Source of the DNA: Deinococcus gobiensis I-0 | GTDB taxonomy: Bacteria > Deinococcota > Deinococci > Deinococcales > Deinococcaceae | Assembly: GCF_000252445.1 (NCBI RefSeq) | Contig: NC_017790.1 | Location: 1,780,501-1,844,500, forward strand | Reading direction: 5' to 3' | DNA length: 64,000 nucleotides | Shown: positions 31,549-44,185 of the stretch, in pieces | Numbering within the stretch: position 1 is the first letter of the stretch | Layout: every line of letters starts with the position of its first letter | Notes under the pieces: generated by a model | What the model was told of the DNA's origin: nothing | Seen by the model: the letters and a program-made list of their open reading frames with translations, nothing else | Database searches by the model: none | Translations under genes and position numbers: made by a program

Positions 31549-32619
31549 ATGAACAAACTTGCCCTGACCCTGACGCTGCTGCTCGGCGGCGCGGCCCTCG
31601 CCCAGACCGCCCCTCCCGCACCGGCGGCTCCGGCCACCCCGGCCCAGACCGCGCCTGCGCCTGCCGCTCCCGCCGCGACCCCGGCCACCGGCACGCAGGA
31701 CCCTGCGGCCGTCGTGGCGCGCATCGGCAACGAGACGGTCACGCTGGCCGACTTCGACCGCGACTTCCGGCAGGCGGTCGCGCGGGTGGTCAACGGTCAG
31801 GGCGCGCCCTTCGAGGAGTCGCTGCTCGAAGAATTCGCCCCGGCCCGCGCCGACTACCTCAAGCAGTACGTGCGCGAGCGCGCGACCTACCAGCTCGCCC
31901 GCGTCGCCAACAAGCCCGACGCGGCGGCCCTCGACGCGCAGGTGGCGCAGGCCCGCGCCGGGTTCCCGACCGACGCCGCCTTCGCCGAGGCGCTGGGCCA
32001 GCGCGGCTACGCCAGCGAGGCCGACTTCCGCGCGGCCCTGGAACGCCAGACCGTGGTGCGGGCCTACCTCGATACCCTGCAAAAGCGCTTCACCTTCGGC
32101 GACAGCGTGGTGAGCGGCTTCTACAACCTCAACCGCGCGTCCTTCGACCGCCCCGGCGAGGCCTGCGTCAAGCACATCCTGGTGGCCACCAAGGCCGAGG
32201 CCGACGCGGTGACGGCGCAGCTCGCGGCGGGCGGCGACTTCGCCAAGATCGCCCAGGAAAAGAGCCAGGACCCCGGCAGCGCTGCTGCGGGCGGTGACCT
32301 GGGCTGCATCAACTCCGGCGACACCGTGGCGGCCTTCGACCAGGCGAGCTTCAATGGCCCGCTGAACGTGCCCCAGACCGTGCAGACCGAGTTCGGCTGG
32401 CACGTCCTGATCGTGACCAAGCGCACCCCGGCGGGCCTTCTGCCGCTGGCCGAGGCCGCACCCCTGATCCGTCAGCAGCTCGCGGGCGACGCTGCCCAGA
32501 AGTACCTCGACGCCCAGATCGCCCGCCTCGCCCCCCAGAGCTTCCCGGCGGTGGTGACGGTCGCGGCTCCGGCGGCGGCGCCTGCCCCGGCTCCCACGAC
32601 CGCCCCCTCGCAGCCCTGA
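31549..32619 (+). CDS. Secreted parvulin-type peptidylprolyl isomerase
   Basis: 356 residues. The signal peptide (1-19, ending LAQ) is followed by a Pro/Ala-rich linker (about 20-48) and a SurA-like N-terminal helical domain. The parvulin domain (about 205-310) carries KHILVATKAEADAV, GGDFAKIAQEKSQDPGS, GGDLGCINSG and TEFGWHVLIVTKRTP, the usual catalytic region. A disordered Ala/Pro tail ends the chain. It probably folds exported proteins at the envelope. TACAGT (31533-31538) ends 10 nt before ATG 31549, so the leader is very short; a G-rich stretch in the gap may help ribosome binding. Confidence 0.9.
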   Translation: MNKLALTLTLLLGGAALAQTAPPAPAAPATPAQTAPAPAAPAATPATGTQDPAAVVARIGNETVTLADFDRDFRQAVARVVNGQGAPFEESLLEEFAPARADYLKQYVRERATYQLARVANKPDAAALDAQVAQARAGFPTDAAFAEALGQRGYASEADFRAALERQTVVRAYLDTLQKRFTFGDSVVSGFYNLNRASFDRPGEACVKHILVATKAEADAVTAQLAAGGDFAKIAQEKSQDPGSAAAGGDLGCINSGDTVAAFDQASFNGPLNVPQTVQTEFGWHVLIVTKRTPAGLLPLAEAAPLIRQQLAGDAAQKYLDAQIARLAPQSFPAVVTVAAPAAAPAPAPTTAPSQP

Positions 32620-32633
32620 AGGCCTGAACGGCT

Positions 32634-32668
32634 GAAGGCGGGTGCCCACGCGGCCCCGCCTTCTGTTT
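32634..32668 (+). terminator. Rho-independent terminator after the parvulin gene
   Basis: Stem AAGGCGGG / CCCGCCTT (32635-32642, 32655-32662) followed by CTGTTTTG, 15 nt past the stop codon. The 84-bp gap to the amylase stop holds nothing else. Confidence 0.75.
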
Positions 32669-32703
32669 TGCTGCGTCGGGGCCGCCCGCCTACAGCAGCT
32701 GCG

Positions 32704-34164
<1,461 letters not shown>

Positions 34165-34204
34165 CCGGCCCATGCTACGGCCCCGGGCAGGCCGCCTCGG
34201 CGAA

Positions 34205-37200
34205 TCAGGCCCCCACGCCCTCGCCCTCCTGGCGGATGCTCAGGACGCGGCTCGCGCCGGTCTGGTCGGTGGTCACGCCCCACAGCGCCTGGGCGACCTC
34301 CATGGTGGCCTTTTGGTGGGTGACGATCAGGAACTGGGTGCCGCGCGCGGCGAAGCGCTCCAGAAAAGCGGTGAAGCGGCGGATGTTCGCCTCGTCGAGC
34401 GGCGCGTCCACCTCGTCGAGGACCGCCAGCGGCAGCCCGCCCATCCCCTCCTCGCCCCCGGCGTGGTTCAGGGCGAACAGGAACCCCAGCCCGGCCATCG
34501 TGCGCTCGCCCGCGCTGAGGAGCGTCATGGAGCGGGTGCGTTTGCCGCGCGGCTGCACGGCGAGGCGCAGGCCGGTGAGGCGGCCGTGCTCGCCGGTCTC
34601 GGCCTCCAGCTCGCCCACGCCGCCCAGCAGTTCGGCGCTGTACTCGCGGAAGGCCTCGTTCACCCGCCCGAAAGCGAGCCGGGTCGCGGCGCCCTCGGCG
34701 TCCTCCAGTTCGCCCAGGTGCCCGCGCAGCTCTTCGGCGGCGGCCTCGGCGTCGGCCAGCTCGGCCCGCTGGATGTCCAGCGCCGCACCCTCGGCGGCGT
34801 GGTCGGCCTCGGCGCGGGCATTGACCGGCCCCAGGGCGTCCAGCGCAGCGCGCACGCGGCCCAGTTCGGCCGACCACTCGCGCGCGCTGCCGGGGGGCAG
34901 ACAGCCGTCGGGCAACTCTTCCAGACTGCCCTCGCGCCGGGCAATGAGCAGCCGCAGCTCATCCAGGCGGGCGCGCACGCGGTTCTGCTCGCCGATGAGG
35001 TTGCTATAGGCCAGGGCAGCGGCCTCGCGCTCAGCCTCGGCGCGGGGGTATTCGCCCTCGTCGAGGCTGCCCAGCGCGCCTTCCCGGCGAGCGACCTCGG
35101 CGGCGGCGGCCTCCAGATGGGCCTGCTGGGTCGCCGCCGCCTGTGCCCCGGCACTCAGGCGCTCCCGCAGGGCGGCGGCGCGCGCTCCGGCCGCGTGGTA
35201 GGCGGTCCAGGCGGCGGCCAGCTCGCGCGCCAGCCCCCAGCTCTCGGCCGCATCCCGCTCGGCGGCGCGGGCGGCCTCGGCACTCTGGCGGGTGGCGAGC
35301 AGCTCGGCCTCCAGGGCAGCGAGGTCCGGTGTTCCGGCAGCCACGGCGGGCACGGGCACGGCCTCGGCCAGTCGGGTCTGAAGGCTGGCGCGATGCGCTT
35401 CGAGGCTGCGGGCCTGCGCGCCCAGCTCGGTCACGCGGCGCTCGGCTTCACGCTCGCGGCGCCGGGCCTCGTCGAGGTCGGCCTTCGGCGCCCCAGCCTC
35501 GGTCCCCCCTGCCGCGCCGCGCACCCGCGCCAGCTCGGCCTCCAGACGGACCTGAAGGGCGGCAGCCTCCTCCAGCTCGGCGTCGAGTTCCTGGAATCTG
35601 CGCTGGTCGGCCAGGACCGCGCCGCCGCTGTCGCGCAGCCGCCCGCCCGTGATCGCGCCGCCCGGCTCGACGAGTTCGCCGTCCAGCGTGACCAGCCGGG
35701 GCCGGCTGGCGTGCGTGCGCGCGATGCGGTTGGCGGCCCGCAGGTCGCGCACGAGCAGCGTGTCGGCCAGAATCGCCTCGCCTACCAGCGGCGGGTCGGT
35801 CGGGCACAGGTCGGCGAGGTTGCCCACCACACCGTCCTCACGCAGCAGGGCCGCGTCGCGCCGGGGCCGGGGCCGCAGCAGGTCCAGCGGCAGGAAGGTC
35901 GCCCGGCCCCCCACCCGCTTGAGTTCCTCGATGATCTCGCGGGCGTCGTCGCCGCGCGCCACCACGACCTGCTCCAGACGGCGGCCCAGCGCCGCGCCCA
36001 CCGCCGTCTCGTACTCGGCGGGCACGGTGAGCAGGTCGGCCACCGAACCGACGATGCCGGGGTGCTCCAGGCGCAGGGCGTTGCGCGCCCCCTCGCCGTA
36101 GCGGGCGTAGCTGTTCAGCGCGCTTTCCAGCCGCTCGCGCTCGCGCCGCAGCGGGGCGAGGCTGGCCGACACGCGGGTCAGCTCGCCCGCGAGATGGCGC
36201 TCGTGGGCCTGCGCGGCGGCGCTCGTCTCGGCCTGGGTCTGGGCCGCGTGTTCGGCGGCCTGCCGGGCCTGCTCGGCCGCCGCCAGTTCGGCTCGGGCGG
36301 GCAGCAGCGCGGCCTGCACGGTCTCCAGGTTGGCCGCCGCACGCTCCAGCTCGGCACTCAGGGTGTCCCGGCTCGCGGCGTGGCGGGTGCCCGCCTCGGC
36401 GGCGCGGGCCGCCTCCTGACGGGCGCGGGTCAGGGCGGCGTCGAGGCGGCGCGCCGTGGCTTCGGCGATCTCGGCTCCGGCGCGCGCCTGCGCGGCGGCG
36501 GCGGCCTGGGCGGCGAGGTCCGGGGCGGGCGCGGCGGGCGGCGTGTCTGGCAGGGCGGCGAGTTCCCCCTCCAGCATGCGGGTCTCGGCGGCGAGGTGCT
36601 CGCGGTAGCGCGCCGCCTGGGCATGGGCCTCGCGCGCGGCGCGCAGGGTGTCCAGCGCCCCGGCGTGGGCCTCCTGGCGGGCGCGGGCGGCCTGCGCGGC
36701 TTCACGGGCGGCCTCCACACGGGCGGCGCCCTCCCCCACCCCGGCGGCCAGCTCGGCGCTGCGGACTTCGGCGGCGCGGGCCTCGCGGGCGGCCGTGTCC
36801 AGTTCGCGGCGCAGCGCCGCCTGCCGCTCCCGGCGCAGGGCGTCGTCCAGCGTCAGGGCGCGGGCCTCCAGGGCGCGGTGCTGCCGGGCCTGCGCGGCGG
36901 CCTGGGCCAGCCGGGCCACGCCGGCTTCGCGCTCACCCAGCAGCAGGCGCAACCGGTCCAGGTGCCCCCCCGCCTCCAGCAGCCGCGCGGCGGCCTCCTG
37001 CCGGGCACTGACGGCGCGTGACAGTCCCGCCGCCTCCTGAAGGTAGCCCAGCAGGGTGCGGCCCTCGGCCTGCACCACGCCGCTCACCTCACCCTGCCCG
37101 ATGACCGCCAGCCCGCCCGGCCCCAGACCGGTACCGCGCAGGGCCGCCTGCACGTCCCGGGCACGTGCGGGGCGGCCCGCGAGGTCCTGCTCGGCCGTGC

Positions 37201-37498
37201 CGTCGCGGTAGACCCGGCGGGTGAGGTTCAGGCGGCCCTGCGCGGTCTGGAGTTCGAGCGACACCTCGGCCAGCCCCAGCGGCGCCTTGCCCCCACTGCC
37301 GTGAAAGATGAGTTCGGTGCCGCGCCCGGCGCGCAGCTCACGGGCGCGGGCGCCGTGGGTGGCCCAGCGGATCGCCTCGACGACGTTGCTCTTGCCGCTG
37401 CCGTTGGGCCCGATGACGGCGCATACCCCGCCCGAGAATTCCAGGCGGGTGCGTTCGGCGAAGGACTTGAAGCCCTGAAGGGTAATGGTCTGGATCAC
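34205..37498 (-). CDS. smc: Chromosome segregation protein SMC
   Basis: 1097 residues, somewhat short for SMC (about 1150-1190). N-terminal Walker [10 protein letters not shown] (30-38), long Ala/Glu/Arg-rich coiled coils on both sides of a hinge (about residues 480-640, with [25 protein letters not shown]), then the ABC signature LSAGER (994-999) and Walker [12 protein letters not shown]. It compacts and organises DNA with ScpA/ScpB. GTG start at 37496-37498, 17 nt after the GerMN gene, gives the classical MxxTxxLxGFKSF N-terminus; no good ribosome site is seen, so coupling to the gene before it is likely. Confidence 0.95.
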   Translation of the reverse strand: MIQTITLQGFKSFAERTRLEFSGGVCAVIGPNGSGKSNVVEAIRWATHGARARELRAGRGTELIFHGSGGKAPLGLAEVSLELQTAQGRLNLTRRVYRDGTAEQDLAGRPARARDVQAALRGTGLGPGGLAVIGQGEVSGVVQAEGRTLLGYLQEAAGLSRAVSARQEAAARLLEAGGHLDRLRLLLGEREAGVARLAQAAAQARQHRALEARALTLDDALRRERQAALRRELDTAAREARAAEVRSAELAAGVGEGAARVEAAREAAQAARARQEAHAGALDTLRAAREAHAQAARYREHLAAETRMLEGELAALPDTPPAAPAPDLAAQAAAAAQARAGAEIAEATARRLDAALTRARQEAARAAEAGTRHAASRDTLSAELERAAANLETVQAALLPARAELAAAEQARQAAEHAAQTQAETSAAAQAHERHLAGELTRVSASLAPLRRERERLESALNSYARYGEGARNALRLEHPGIVGSVADLLTVPAEYETAVGAALGRRLEQVVVARGDDAREIIEELKRVGGRATFLPLDLLRPRPRRDAALLREDGVVGNLADLCPTDPPLVGEAILADTLLVRDLRAANRIARTHASRPRLVTLDGELVEPGGAITGGRLRDSGGAVLADQRRFQELDAELEEAAALQVRLEAELARVRGAAGGTEAGAPKADLDEARRREREAERRVTELGAQARSLEAHRASLQTRLAEAVPVPAVAAGTPDLAALEAELLATRQSAEAARAAERDAAESWGLARELAAAWTAYHAAGARAAALRERLSAGAQAAATQQAHLEAAAAEVARREGALGSLDEGEYPRAEAEREAAALAYSNLIGEQNRVRARLDELRLLIARREGSLEELPDGCLPPGSAREWSAELGRVRAALDALGPVNARAEADHAAEGAALDIQRAELADAEAAAEELRGHLGELEDAEGAATRLAFGRVNEAFREYSAELLGGVGELEAETGEHGRLTGLRLAVQPRGKRTRSMTLLSAGERTMAGLGFLFALNHAGGEEGMGGLPLAVLDEVDAPLDEANIRRFTAFLERFAARGTQFLIVTHQKATMEVAQALWGVTTDQTGASRVLSIRQEGEGVGA

Positions 37499-37515
37499 GC
37501 GGGAAAATCCGGCCG

Positions 37516-38073
37516 TTACTGGTCCGTGCAGTCCTGGCGGGTGTACGGTTCGCGCAGGTCCATGCGGCCCAGCGTGTCGGTCATCTGCCCGTTCACCAGG
37601 AAGGTCACGTCCTGGCCGCGCTTCTCCAGCAGGGTCCGGGTCAGGGTACACAGCAGCATGCGCTCGCCGCTCGCGCCGTAGTTCAGGCCCGTGTACGCCT
37701 GCGGAAAGTCCACGAAGTAGTGCGTGCCGCGCAGGTACACGCGCGGGGCGGCGGTGCCCTGCGGGACGGCGCGCAGCAGCCCCGTGCCGCTGCCGGCCGG
37801 TCCCTGCGCCCAGGCGTTCGCGGCGGCCTGCGCCAGCGCGGTGGGGGTCTCCTCGGTGACCTGCACGGTGCGCTGCACGGCCCGCAGGTTCTGGACCTGG
37901 GTATCGGGGTAGTACACCGTCACCTTGACCGCGCGCCGCTCGGACAGCTCCAGCGCGGGCGGGGTGGGCAGGGCGGGCGGACGCTGCACGACCTCGTAGG
38001 CGTAGGCCGACACGAGCAGCAGCGCGAACGTGACCACGTTGAACAGCGACAGGAAGCGGCGCAGCGGAATCAT
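37516..38073 (-). CDS. GerMN-domain protein
   Basis: 185 residues. An N-terminal membrane anchor (about 8-27, FNVVTFALLLVSAYAY) is followed by a GerMN domain (about 48-170, VKVTVYYPD..., TALAQAAANAWAQGP, VDFPQAYTG, LLCTLTRTLLEKRGQDVTFLVNGQ). GerMN domains occur in spore-germination and envelope proteins of Gram-positive bacteria and are often paired with amidases. Its ATG overlaps the stop of the amidase-like gene (4 bp), indicating co-translation and a joint envelope role. Confidence 0.87.
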   Translation of the reverse strand: MIPLRRFLSLFNVVTFALLLVSAYAYEVVQRPPALPTPPALELSERRAVKVTVYYPDTQVQNLRAVQRTVQVTEETPTALAQAAANAWAQGPAGSGTGLLRAVPQGTAAPRVYLRGTHYFVDFPQAYTGLNYGASGERMLLCTLTRTLLEKRGQDVTFLVNGQMTDTLGRMDLREPYTRQDCTDQ

Positions 38074-39464
38074 GGCGTGCCTCCGGTATTGCCCTGCGAG
38101 GCGTTGTTGGCCCGCGCGGTGAGGTAGGTCGCCACGCTGCGCGCCACCGCCACCGAGAAGGCCTGGAGGCGGGCGTCGGTGCCCAGGTTGGTGCGGTCCT
38201 GCGCGTTGCCGGTCCAGCCCAGCTCCATCAGCAGGGCGGCCTGCGCGGTCTCGCCCAAGGTCAGCACCCGGTTGATGCTGCCCTGCTTGGCCGTCACGCC
38301 GCCGCCGCGCAGTTCGCCGCGCAGCAGTTCGCTCAGGCGCCGGGTACCGCCGCCGTCCCCCACCGCGAGGCTGCCGTAGGGCGCGGTCGCCGCGCCGCGC
38401 AGCGCGTTGACGTACTGCGAGGGGCTCTGACCGCTCTGCTCGTACACGGTGACGCCGCCGCGCGGGCTGCCGGGAAAGCGCCCGAGGTCCAGCGCCAGAT
38501 ACACGTCGCTCTGGCGGGCCAGCGCGAGCTTGTCGTTCTGCCCCAGCGCCGAGGTCTGCTCGCGGGTCAGGCGCACCTGCCAGCCCGCCTGCGTGAGCAG
38601 CTCGGCCGCGCGCCGGGCCACCTCCAGCGTCACGTCACGGCCCAGGCCCTGCACCCGCGCGGGGTCCAGCACGATCAGGGGCCGGCCGATGCGCTGCGTC
38701 AGCGCCGGCACCGTCACCGGAATACCCGGCCCCACGTCGATGACCAGCCGCGCGCCGCCCGCCCGGACCACCGGATAGACCCGGTAGCCGCTGCTCTGGG
38801 GAAGCGGAAAGGTCACCACGAGGTTCTCGCCCGACTGCGTGACCTGCGCCGAGGGCAGGAAAGCCCCGCGCGTGGTGTAACGCCGCGTATCGCCCTTCAG
38901 GCCGGTGAGGGTGATACGGACCTCGGTGCCGCGCAGCTCGTCGCGGACCTGCACGTCACGGCTCAGGTCGAGCACCAGGCGGTCGCTGCTGCGGCCCGCG
39001 CGGCTGCTCACGCCCTGGAGGGTCGGCGCGGCCACCGTGAACTGCCCCGGCGCGTAGGTCGCCCCCAGACCGCGCGCCAGCGTGTCGAGCGGCAGGTACA
39101 GGTTGCCGTTGACCAGCGTGGCCGAGCGGGCCTTGACGCGCTCGGCGTCGAGCTGCACGGTGTTGAAGTCGGTCACGGCGCGCGCCTGGTCCTCGTCGAT
39201 GGGCAGCAGCAGCACGTGCCCCAGCCCCTCGACCCGCACCAGGCCGCCGTCACGCTCCACGCTGAGCAGGCCCGAGAGGATGGTCTGGCTGGCGTACTCG
39301 GCTCCGTAGAGGTTGATGCTCTGCACGTCGCGTCCGGCGAGGTTCAGGCGGCTGAAGGCGAGCTGCGCGCCGGCCAGCCCCGCCCCGATGAGCGCCGCCG
39401 AGAGCAGCAGCAGCCGGGGCCAGCGGCCCGCGAGTCCCGGGCGCCTGCGTTCCGGGCGCCTCAC
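38070..39464 (-). CDS. Amidase_3-like protein with degenerate zinc site
   Basis: 464 residues. Signal anchor (about 17-33), an AMIN-like beta region (about 105-250) and a C-terminal Amidase_3 domain (about 258-455). The family's first zinc motif DPGHGG is DPARVQG here (267-273), and the second histidine motif (normally IHAN) is ALDLGRF (324-330). The late acidic motif LLMELGW keeps its Glu. With both zinc histidines gone, the domain is unlikely to cleave peptidoglycan and may be a regulatory or binding protein. GTG start 39462-39464 overlaps the smpB stop; followed by the GerMN gene with a 4-bp overlap. Confidence 0.85.
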   Translation of the reverse strand: MRRPERRRPGLAGRWPRLLLLSAALIGAGLAGAQLAFSRLNLAGRDVQSINLYGAEYASQTILSGLLSVERDGGLVRVEGLGHVLLLPIDEDQARAVTDFNTVQLDAERVKARSATLVNGNLYLPLDTLARGLGATYAPGQFTVAAPTLQGVSSRAGRSSDRLVLDLSRDVQVRDELRGTEVRITLTGLKGDTRRYTTRGAFLPSAQVTQSGENLVVTFPLPQSSGYRVYPVVRAGGARLVIDVGPGIPVTVPALTQRIGRPLIVLDPARVQGLGRDVTLEVARRAAELLTQAGWQVRLTREQTSALGQNDKLALARQSDVYLALDLGRFPGSPRGGVTVYEQSGQSPSQYVNALRGAATAPYGSLAVGDGGGTRRLSELLRGELRGGGVTAKQGSINRVLTLGETAQAALLMELGWTGNAQDRTNLGTDARLQAFSVAVARSVATYLTARANNASQGNTGGTP

Positions 39465-39883
39465 AGGTCGCGCAGCTCCCGGCGCACGGTCTTCTCGGCC
39501 TCGGCGCGGCGCTTGTCGTGCAGCTTCTTGCCGCGCGCCAGGGCGAGTTCCACCTTGAAGTACCGGCCCTTCTGGTACAGGCGGGTGGGCACCAGGGTCA
39601 GGCCCTTCTGCTCCAGGCCCCGGCGCAGCTTGGCGATCTCCTCGCGGTGCAGCAGCAGGCGGCGGGTGCGTCTGGGCGTGTGGTTGTTGTAGGTCGCTTG
39701 CGTGTATTCGGGGATATACAGCCCTTCAAGGTCCACGTCGCCGTTCGTCAGACGCGCGAACGCGTCCCGGAAATCCACGCCGCCGGCGCGTATGCTCTTG
39801 ACCTCACTGCCAGTCAGACTGATGCCCGCCTCGTAGCGCTCCAACAGTTCGTACTCGTAATGCGCGCGGCGGTTGGTGTACAC
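39461..39883 (-). CDS. smpB: SsrA-binding protein SmpB
   Basis: 140 residues. It binds tmRNA and delivers it to stalled ribosomes. YTNRRAHYEYELLERYEAGISLTGSEVKSIRAGGVDFRDAFARL and the later YTQATYNNHTPRRTRRLLLHREEI match the family, as does the basic C-terminal tail. Start: TAGAAT (39891-39896) lies 7 nt before GTG 39881-39883. An ATG at 39890-39892 would fall inside the -10 box, so GTG is preferred, though an alternative three residues longer is possible. First gene of a four-gene operon with stop-start overlaps (amidase-like, GerMN, smc). Confidence 0.9.
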   Translation of the reverse strand: MYTNRRAHYEYELLERYEAGISLTGSEVKSIRAGGVDFRDAFARLTNGDVDLEGLYIPEYTQATYNNHTPRRTRRLLLHREEIAKLRRGLEQKGLTLVPTRLYQKGRYFKVELALARGKKLHDKRRAEAEKTVRRELRDL

Positions 39884-39936
39884 GCCCCGCATTCTAGCAG
39901 GGCGATCCTGAGAGCCGCCGGAGGACCGGGCAACGC

Positions 39937-39968
39937 CGCGCCCCCGGCCGGGGAGGGCCAGGGGCGCG
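39937..39968 (-). terminator. Hairpin terminator after the SDR gene
   Basis: Stem CGCGCCCC / GGGGCGCG (39937-39944, 39961-39968) just past the SDR stop codon; no strong T tract. Confidence 0.45.
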
Positions 39969-39986
39969 CGGAGGGGCACCTGCGGT

Positions 39987-40700
<714 letters not shown>

Positions 40701-40714
40701 GGCGCCAAAGTAAC

Positions 40715-40741
40715 ACGGCCCCCGCGCGGGGCAGGGGCCGT
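40715..40741 (-). terminator. Terminator of the hypothetical secreted-protein gene
   Basis: Stem ACGGCCCC / GGGGCCGT (40715-40722, 40734-40741). On the minus strand the following GTTACTTT serves as both a U-rich tail and the -10 box of the SDR promoter. Confidence 0.6.
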
Positions 40742-40758
40742 CTCAAGGGGATTTAAAT

Positions 40759-41235
40759 TCAGGGCAGGCGCTGGGCGATGCGGTCGTAGGCGTAGTTGGC
40801 CGCCTGCGGCCCCTGCTGCCACAGCGTGAGCAGCCCGAAGCTCTCGTTGAGCGACACCGGGCTGCCGTCGGCCAGTTGCAGGTCCAGGCGGGCGCTGAGC
40901 TTGGCCCAGGGAACCAGGGCGCCGGGCGTCACCAGCACCGGCGAGACCTTCACGGCGCCGGGGGTGGCCGGGTCCGTCACGAACTTGGCGTTGGGGTAGT
41001 GGCGCGAGATGGCCCCGGCCGAGTCGGTGCGCATGGCCTTGAGGATGCCGGCCTGCTGCTCGGCGTTCAGGAGCCCGGGGTTGCCCTCGATCCGGGGGTC
41101 GAGAATCACGTAGGTGGCCCCGGCGAGCGCGGCATTGGTCCAGCCGGCGGGCAGGGCCGGAGCCTGCGCGGCGGCGAAGGCTGTCGGGACGAGGGCGGCG
41201 GTCAGGGCCAGGGCGGACACTTGGAAGCGGTTCAT
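40759..41235 (-). CDS. Hypothetical secreted protein
   Basis: 158 residues, not recognised. Signal peptide at residues 1-23 (MNRFQVSALALTAALVPTAFAAAQ). The mature part has a compact alpha/beta look (GATYVILDPRIEGNPGLLNAEQQAGILKAM, LVPWAKLSARLDLQLADGSPVSLNESFGLLTLWQQG) with one short NY-A-YDRIAQRL end. No catalytic motif is seen. ATG at 41233-41235 gives the signal; no ribosome site or TANNNT box is clear. A terminator follows at 40715-40741. Confidence 0.72.
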   Translation of the reverse strand: MNRFQVSALALTAALVPTAFAAAQAPALPAGWTNAALAGATYVILDPRIEGNPGLLNAEQQAGILKAMRTDSAGAISRHYPNAKFVTDPATPGAVKVSPVLVTPGALVPWAKLSARLDLQLADGSPVSLNESFGLLTLWQQGPQAANYAYDRIAQRLP

Positions 41236-41329
41236 GCCACGTAGTGCACCACACCCTTCCTGACGCGCCGTGAGGAGAGCTTGAGCCCAGTCATGTTCGT
41301 CACATTTGCCGGACAGGAACGGCCGGGAA

Positions 41330-42094
41330 CTACCCGTCCAGCCGGCCGAGGTAGGCGTGCGTGCGGTAGACCAGTGGCGCTTCTCCCCCTGCCGGCTCAC
41401 CGAAGGCCCGGTCGAGCGCCGCCGTCATGGCCGCGTAGGCGGGGTCGCCCGGCGAGGGCAGGTAGCTGACGCTGCCGGCCAGCGCACGCAGCCGCTCGCG
41501 GGTAAAGGGCACGGCATGGTCGAAGAGCCGCTTCTCGAAACCGCCCGGCAGCAGGCCCGGCAGCTCGGCCTCGGGCACGCGGGTCGCCAGCGGGGGCACG
41601 TCGGCCTCGGTGAATCCGGCCACGACCTCGCCGTAGGCCCGGTTCAGGGGCGCGTCCACCCCGCGCCAGTCGTTCCAGACGAGCAGCACCCGGCCACCGG
41701 GGCGCAGCACCCGCCGCAGCTCGCGCACGGTCGGCTCCGGGGCGAACCAGTGGGCCGCCTGCGCCGCCGTCACCAGATCGGCCGAAGCGTCCGGCCGCCC
41801 GGTGGCCTCGGAGGTGCCGGCGTGCACGCGTACCGCCCCGGCGGCCACCTGCGCCGCGAGGGCCGCCTCCAGCTCGGCGCGCATTTCGGGGTTGGGCTCG
41901 ATGGCGTCCACCCGCGCCGCCCCCGCCGAGAGCAGCAGCCGCGTGAACAGCCCCGTGCCCGCGCCGAGGTCGGCCACGTCGCCGCGCAGCAGCCCCTCGG
42001 CAGCCAGCCACTCGCCCAGCGCCGCCGGGTAGGGCGGGCGGGCCGCCGCGTAGACCGCCGCGCGGCCCAGAAAGCGGTCGGGGTTGCGGCTCAC
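41330..42094 (-). CDS. Class I SAM-dependent methyltransferase
   Basis: 254 residues. Rossmann-like SAM-binding motif VADLGAGTGLFTRLL (motif I, about 41-55), then VDAIEPNPEMRAEL (acidic end of strand 2) and LRPGGRVLLVWNDW (motif III). The N-terminus (FLGRAAVYAAARPPYP) is typical of small-molecule or ubiquinone-type methyltransferases. The substrate is unknown. GTG start at 42092-42094 overlaps the stop of the small membrane protein by 4 bp (GTGA), so the two are co-translated. Confidence 0.88.
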   Translation of the reverse strand: MSRNPDRFLGRAAVYAAARPPYPAALGEWLAAEGLLRGDVADLGAGTGLFTRLLLSAGAARVDAIEPNPEMRAELEAALAAQVAAGAVRVHAGTSEATGRPDASADLVTAAQAAHWFAPEPTVRELRRVLRPGGRVLLVWNDWRGVDAPLNRAYGEVVAGFTEADVPPLATRVPEAELPGLLPGGFEKRLFDHAVPFTRERLRALAGSVSYLPSPGDPAYAAMTAALDRAFGEPAGGEAPLVYRTHAYLGRLDG

Positions 42095-42381
42095 CGCGTC
42101 TCCTCGGTGGGGGCAGGGACCGGTGCGGGCGCAGCCGGAACCACGCGGTGCTGCGGCCCGGACCCCCGGCCCGCCGGCCTCCAGGCGCTCGCCAGGAAAA
42201 AGGCCACGCCGCCCAGCAGCCCCGCCACCGCCAGGAACCACAGCAGCCGCAGCAGCACGCCCGCCGTCCCCGCCAGGAAGGCCCCCAGCCCGGCGAGCAG
42301 TTGCCCCAGCAGCCACAGCGCGCCCAGCGCCGTGATCGCCAGCAGCGCCACGCCGAGCAGGAAGAAGGCCACGCGGGTCAT
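42091..42381 (-). CDS. Small two-helix membrane protein
   Basis: 96 residues with two hydrophobic helices (about 4-30 and 43-65), then a soluble Pro/Ala-rich tail (70-96). No family was recognised. Leaderless start: TATCCT (42389-42394) ends 7 nt before ATG 42379-42381. Its promoter lies in the tail of the icd terminator. It is co-translated with the methyltransferase, so it may anchor or modulate that enzyme (inference). Confidence 0.72.
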   Translation of the reverse strand: MTRVAFFLLGVALLAITALGALWLLGQLLAGLGAFLAGTAGVLLRLLWFLAVAGLLGGVAFFLASAWRPAGRGSGPQHRVVPAAPAPVPAPTEETR

Positions 42382-42407
42382 GCGGGGCAGGATACGGCAA
42401 AACAGAA

Positions 42408-42450
42408 GGGCGGGCGGCGCCCCCGTGCTCCGGGAAAACGCCGCCCGCCC
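42408..42450 (-). terminator. Terminator of icd
   Basis: Perfect 12-bp stem GGGCGGGCGGCG / CGCCGCCCGCCC (42408-42419, 42439-42450). On the minus strand the following CTTCTGTTTTG is T-rich, and the next gene's -10 box (42389-42394) starts 14 nt further on. Confidence 0.8.
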
Positions 42451-42464
42451 TCAGGGGGCGAGGC

Positions 42465-43724
<1,260 letters not shown>

Positions 43725-43842
43725 ATCGGGGGACACTCTACCCCCCCCATGCGGAAAAAGGCCAGCCGACGTCTATGAGACGCGGCCGCGCCACGCCGGA
43801 CCCGGGCAGTGACCCCCGGTTTTTAAAGATGCTGCGGGCAAT

Positions 43843-43858
43843 CGTTTCATCTCAAACG
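43843..43858. promoter_or_regulatory. CGTTT-CATCTC-AAACG inverted repeat upstream of the stress-type gene
   Basis: Five-bp inverted repeat with a 6-bp spacer, 63 nt before the GTG of the next gene, in the divergent gap with icd. Could be an operator; no known motif was matched, and it differs from the known radiation/desiccation response motif. Confidence 0.3.
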
Positions 43859-43920
43859 CAGGCCGAGGCGGAATGCTGTACCTACCCAGACGGGAATTCA
43901 ACTTCAGGAGGTAATTCACT

Positions 43921-44169
43921 GTGAGTGACGACAAGAGCACGTTGCAGAACCTGGCCGACGCCGCCAAAGCCAAGATCAACGAGGGGGCCGATCGCCTCCG
44001 CGCCGCCGGCCACGATGTGGCCTCCAAAGTGGGCAACGACCACGTGGACAATGCGGCTGACAAGGTCAAGGCCACCGAAGACCGCGCCCGGGCCGAGCTG
44101 CACAACCGCGAAGCCCACGCCGAGTACAACGAGGGCAAGCGCGAATCCAAGGACGGCGACGGCCACTAA
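43921..44169 (+). CDS. Small hydrophilic stress-type protein (CsbD/LEA-like)
   Basis: 82 residues, almost wholly charged and Ala-rich with no Cys, Trp, Phe or Pro. The sequence (NLADAAKAKINEGADRLRAAGHDVASKVGNDHVDNAADKVKATEDRARAELHNREAHAEYNEGKRE) has the heptad-like amphipathic helix of LEA- or CsbD-type stress proteins, which are often disordered until drying. GTG start with a full AGGAGGT (43906-43912) 8 nt upstream, one of the best ribosome sites in the window, so high expression is likely. A strong terminator at 44186-44225 closes the monocistronic unit. Confidence 0.72.
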   Translation: MSDDKSTLQNLADAAKAKINEGADRLRAAGHDVASKVGNDHVDNAADKVKATEDRARAELHNREAHAEYNEGKRESKDGDGH

Positions 44170-44185
44170 GGTTCTCCGCAACGGG

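Noticed and set aside
43843..43858. Radiation/desiccation response motif (RDRM)
   Set aside because: The inverted repeat CGTTT-AAACG does not match the known RDRM palindrome, so DdrO control is not claimed.
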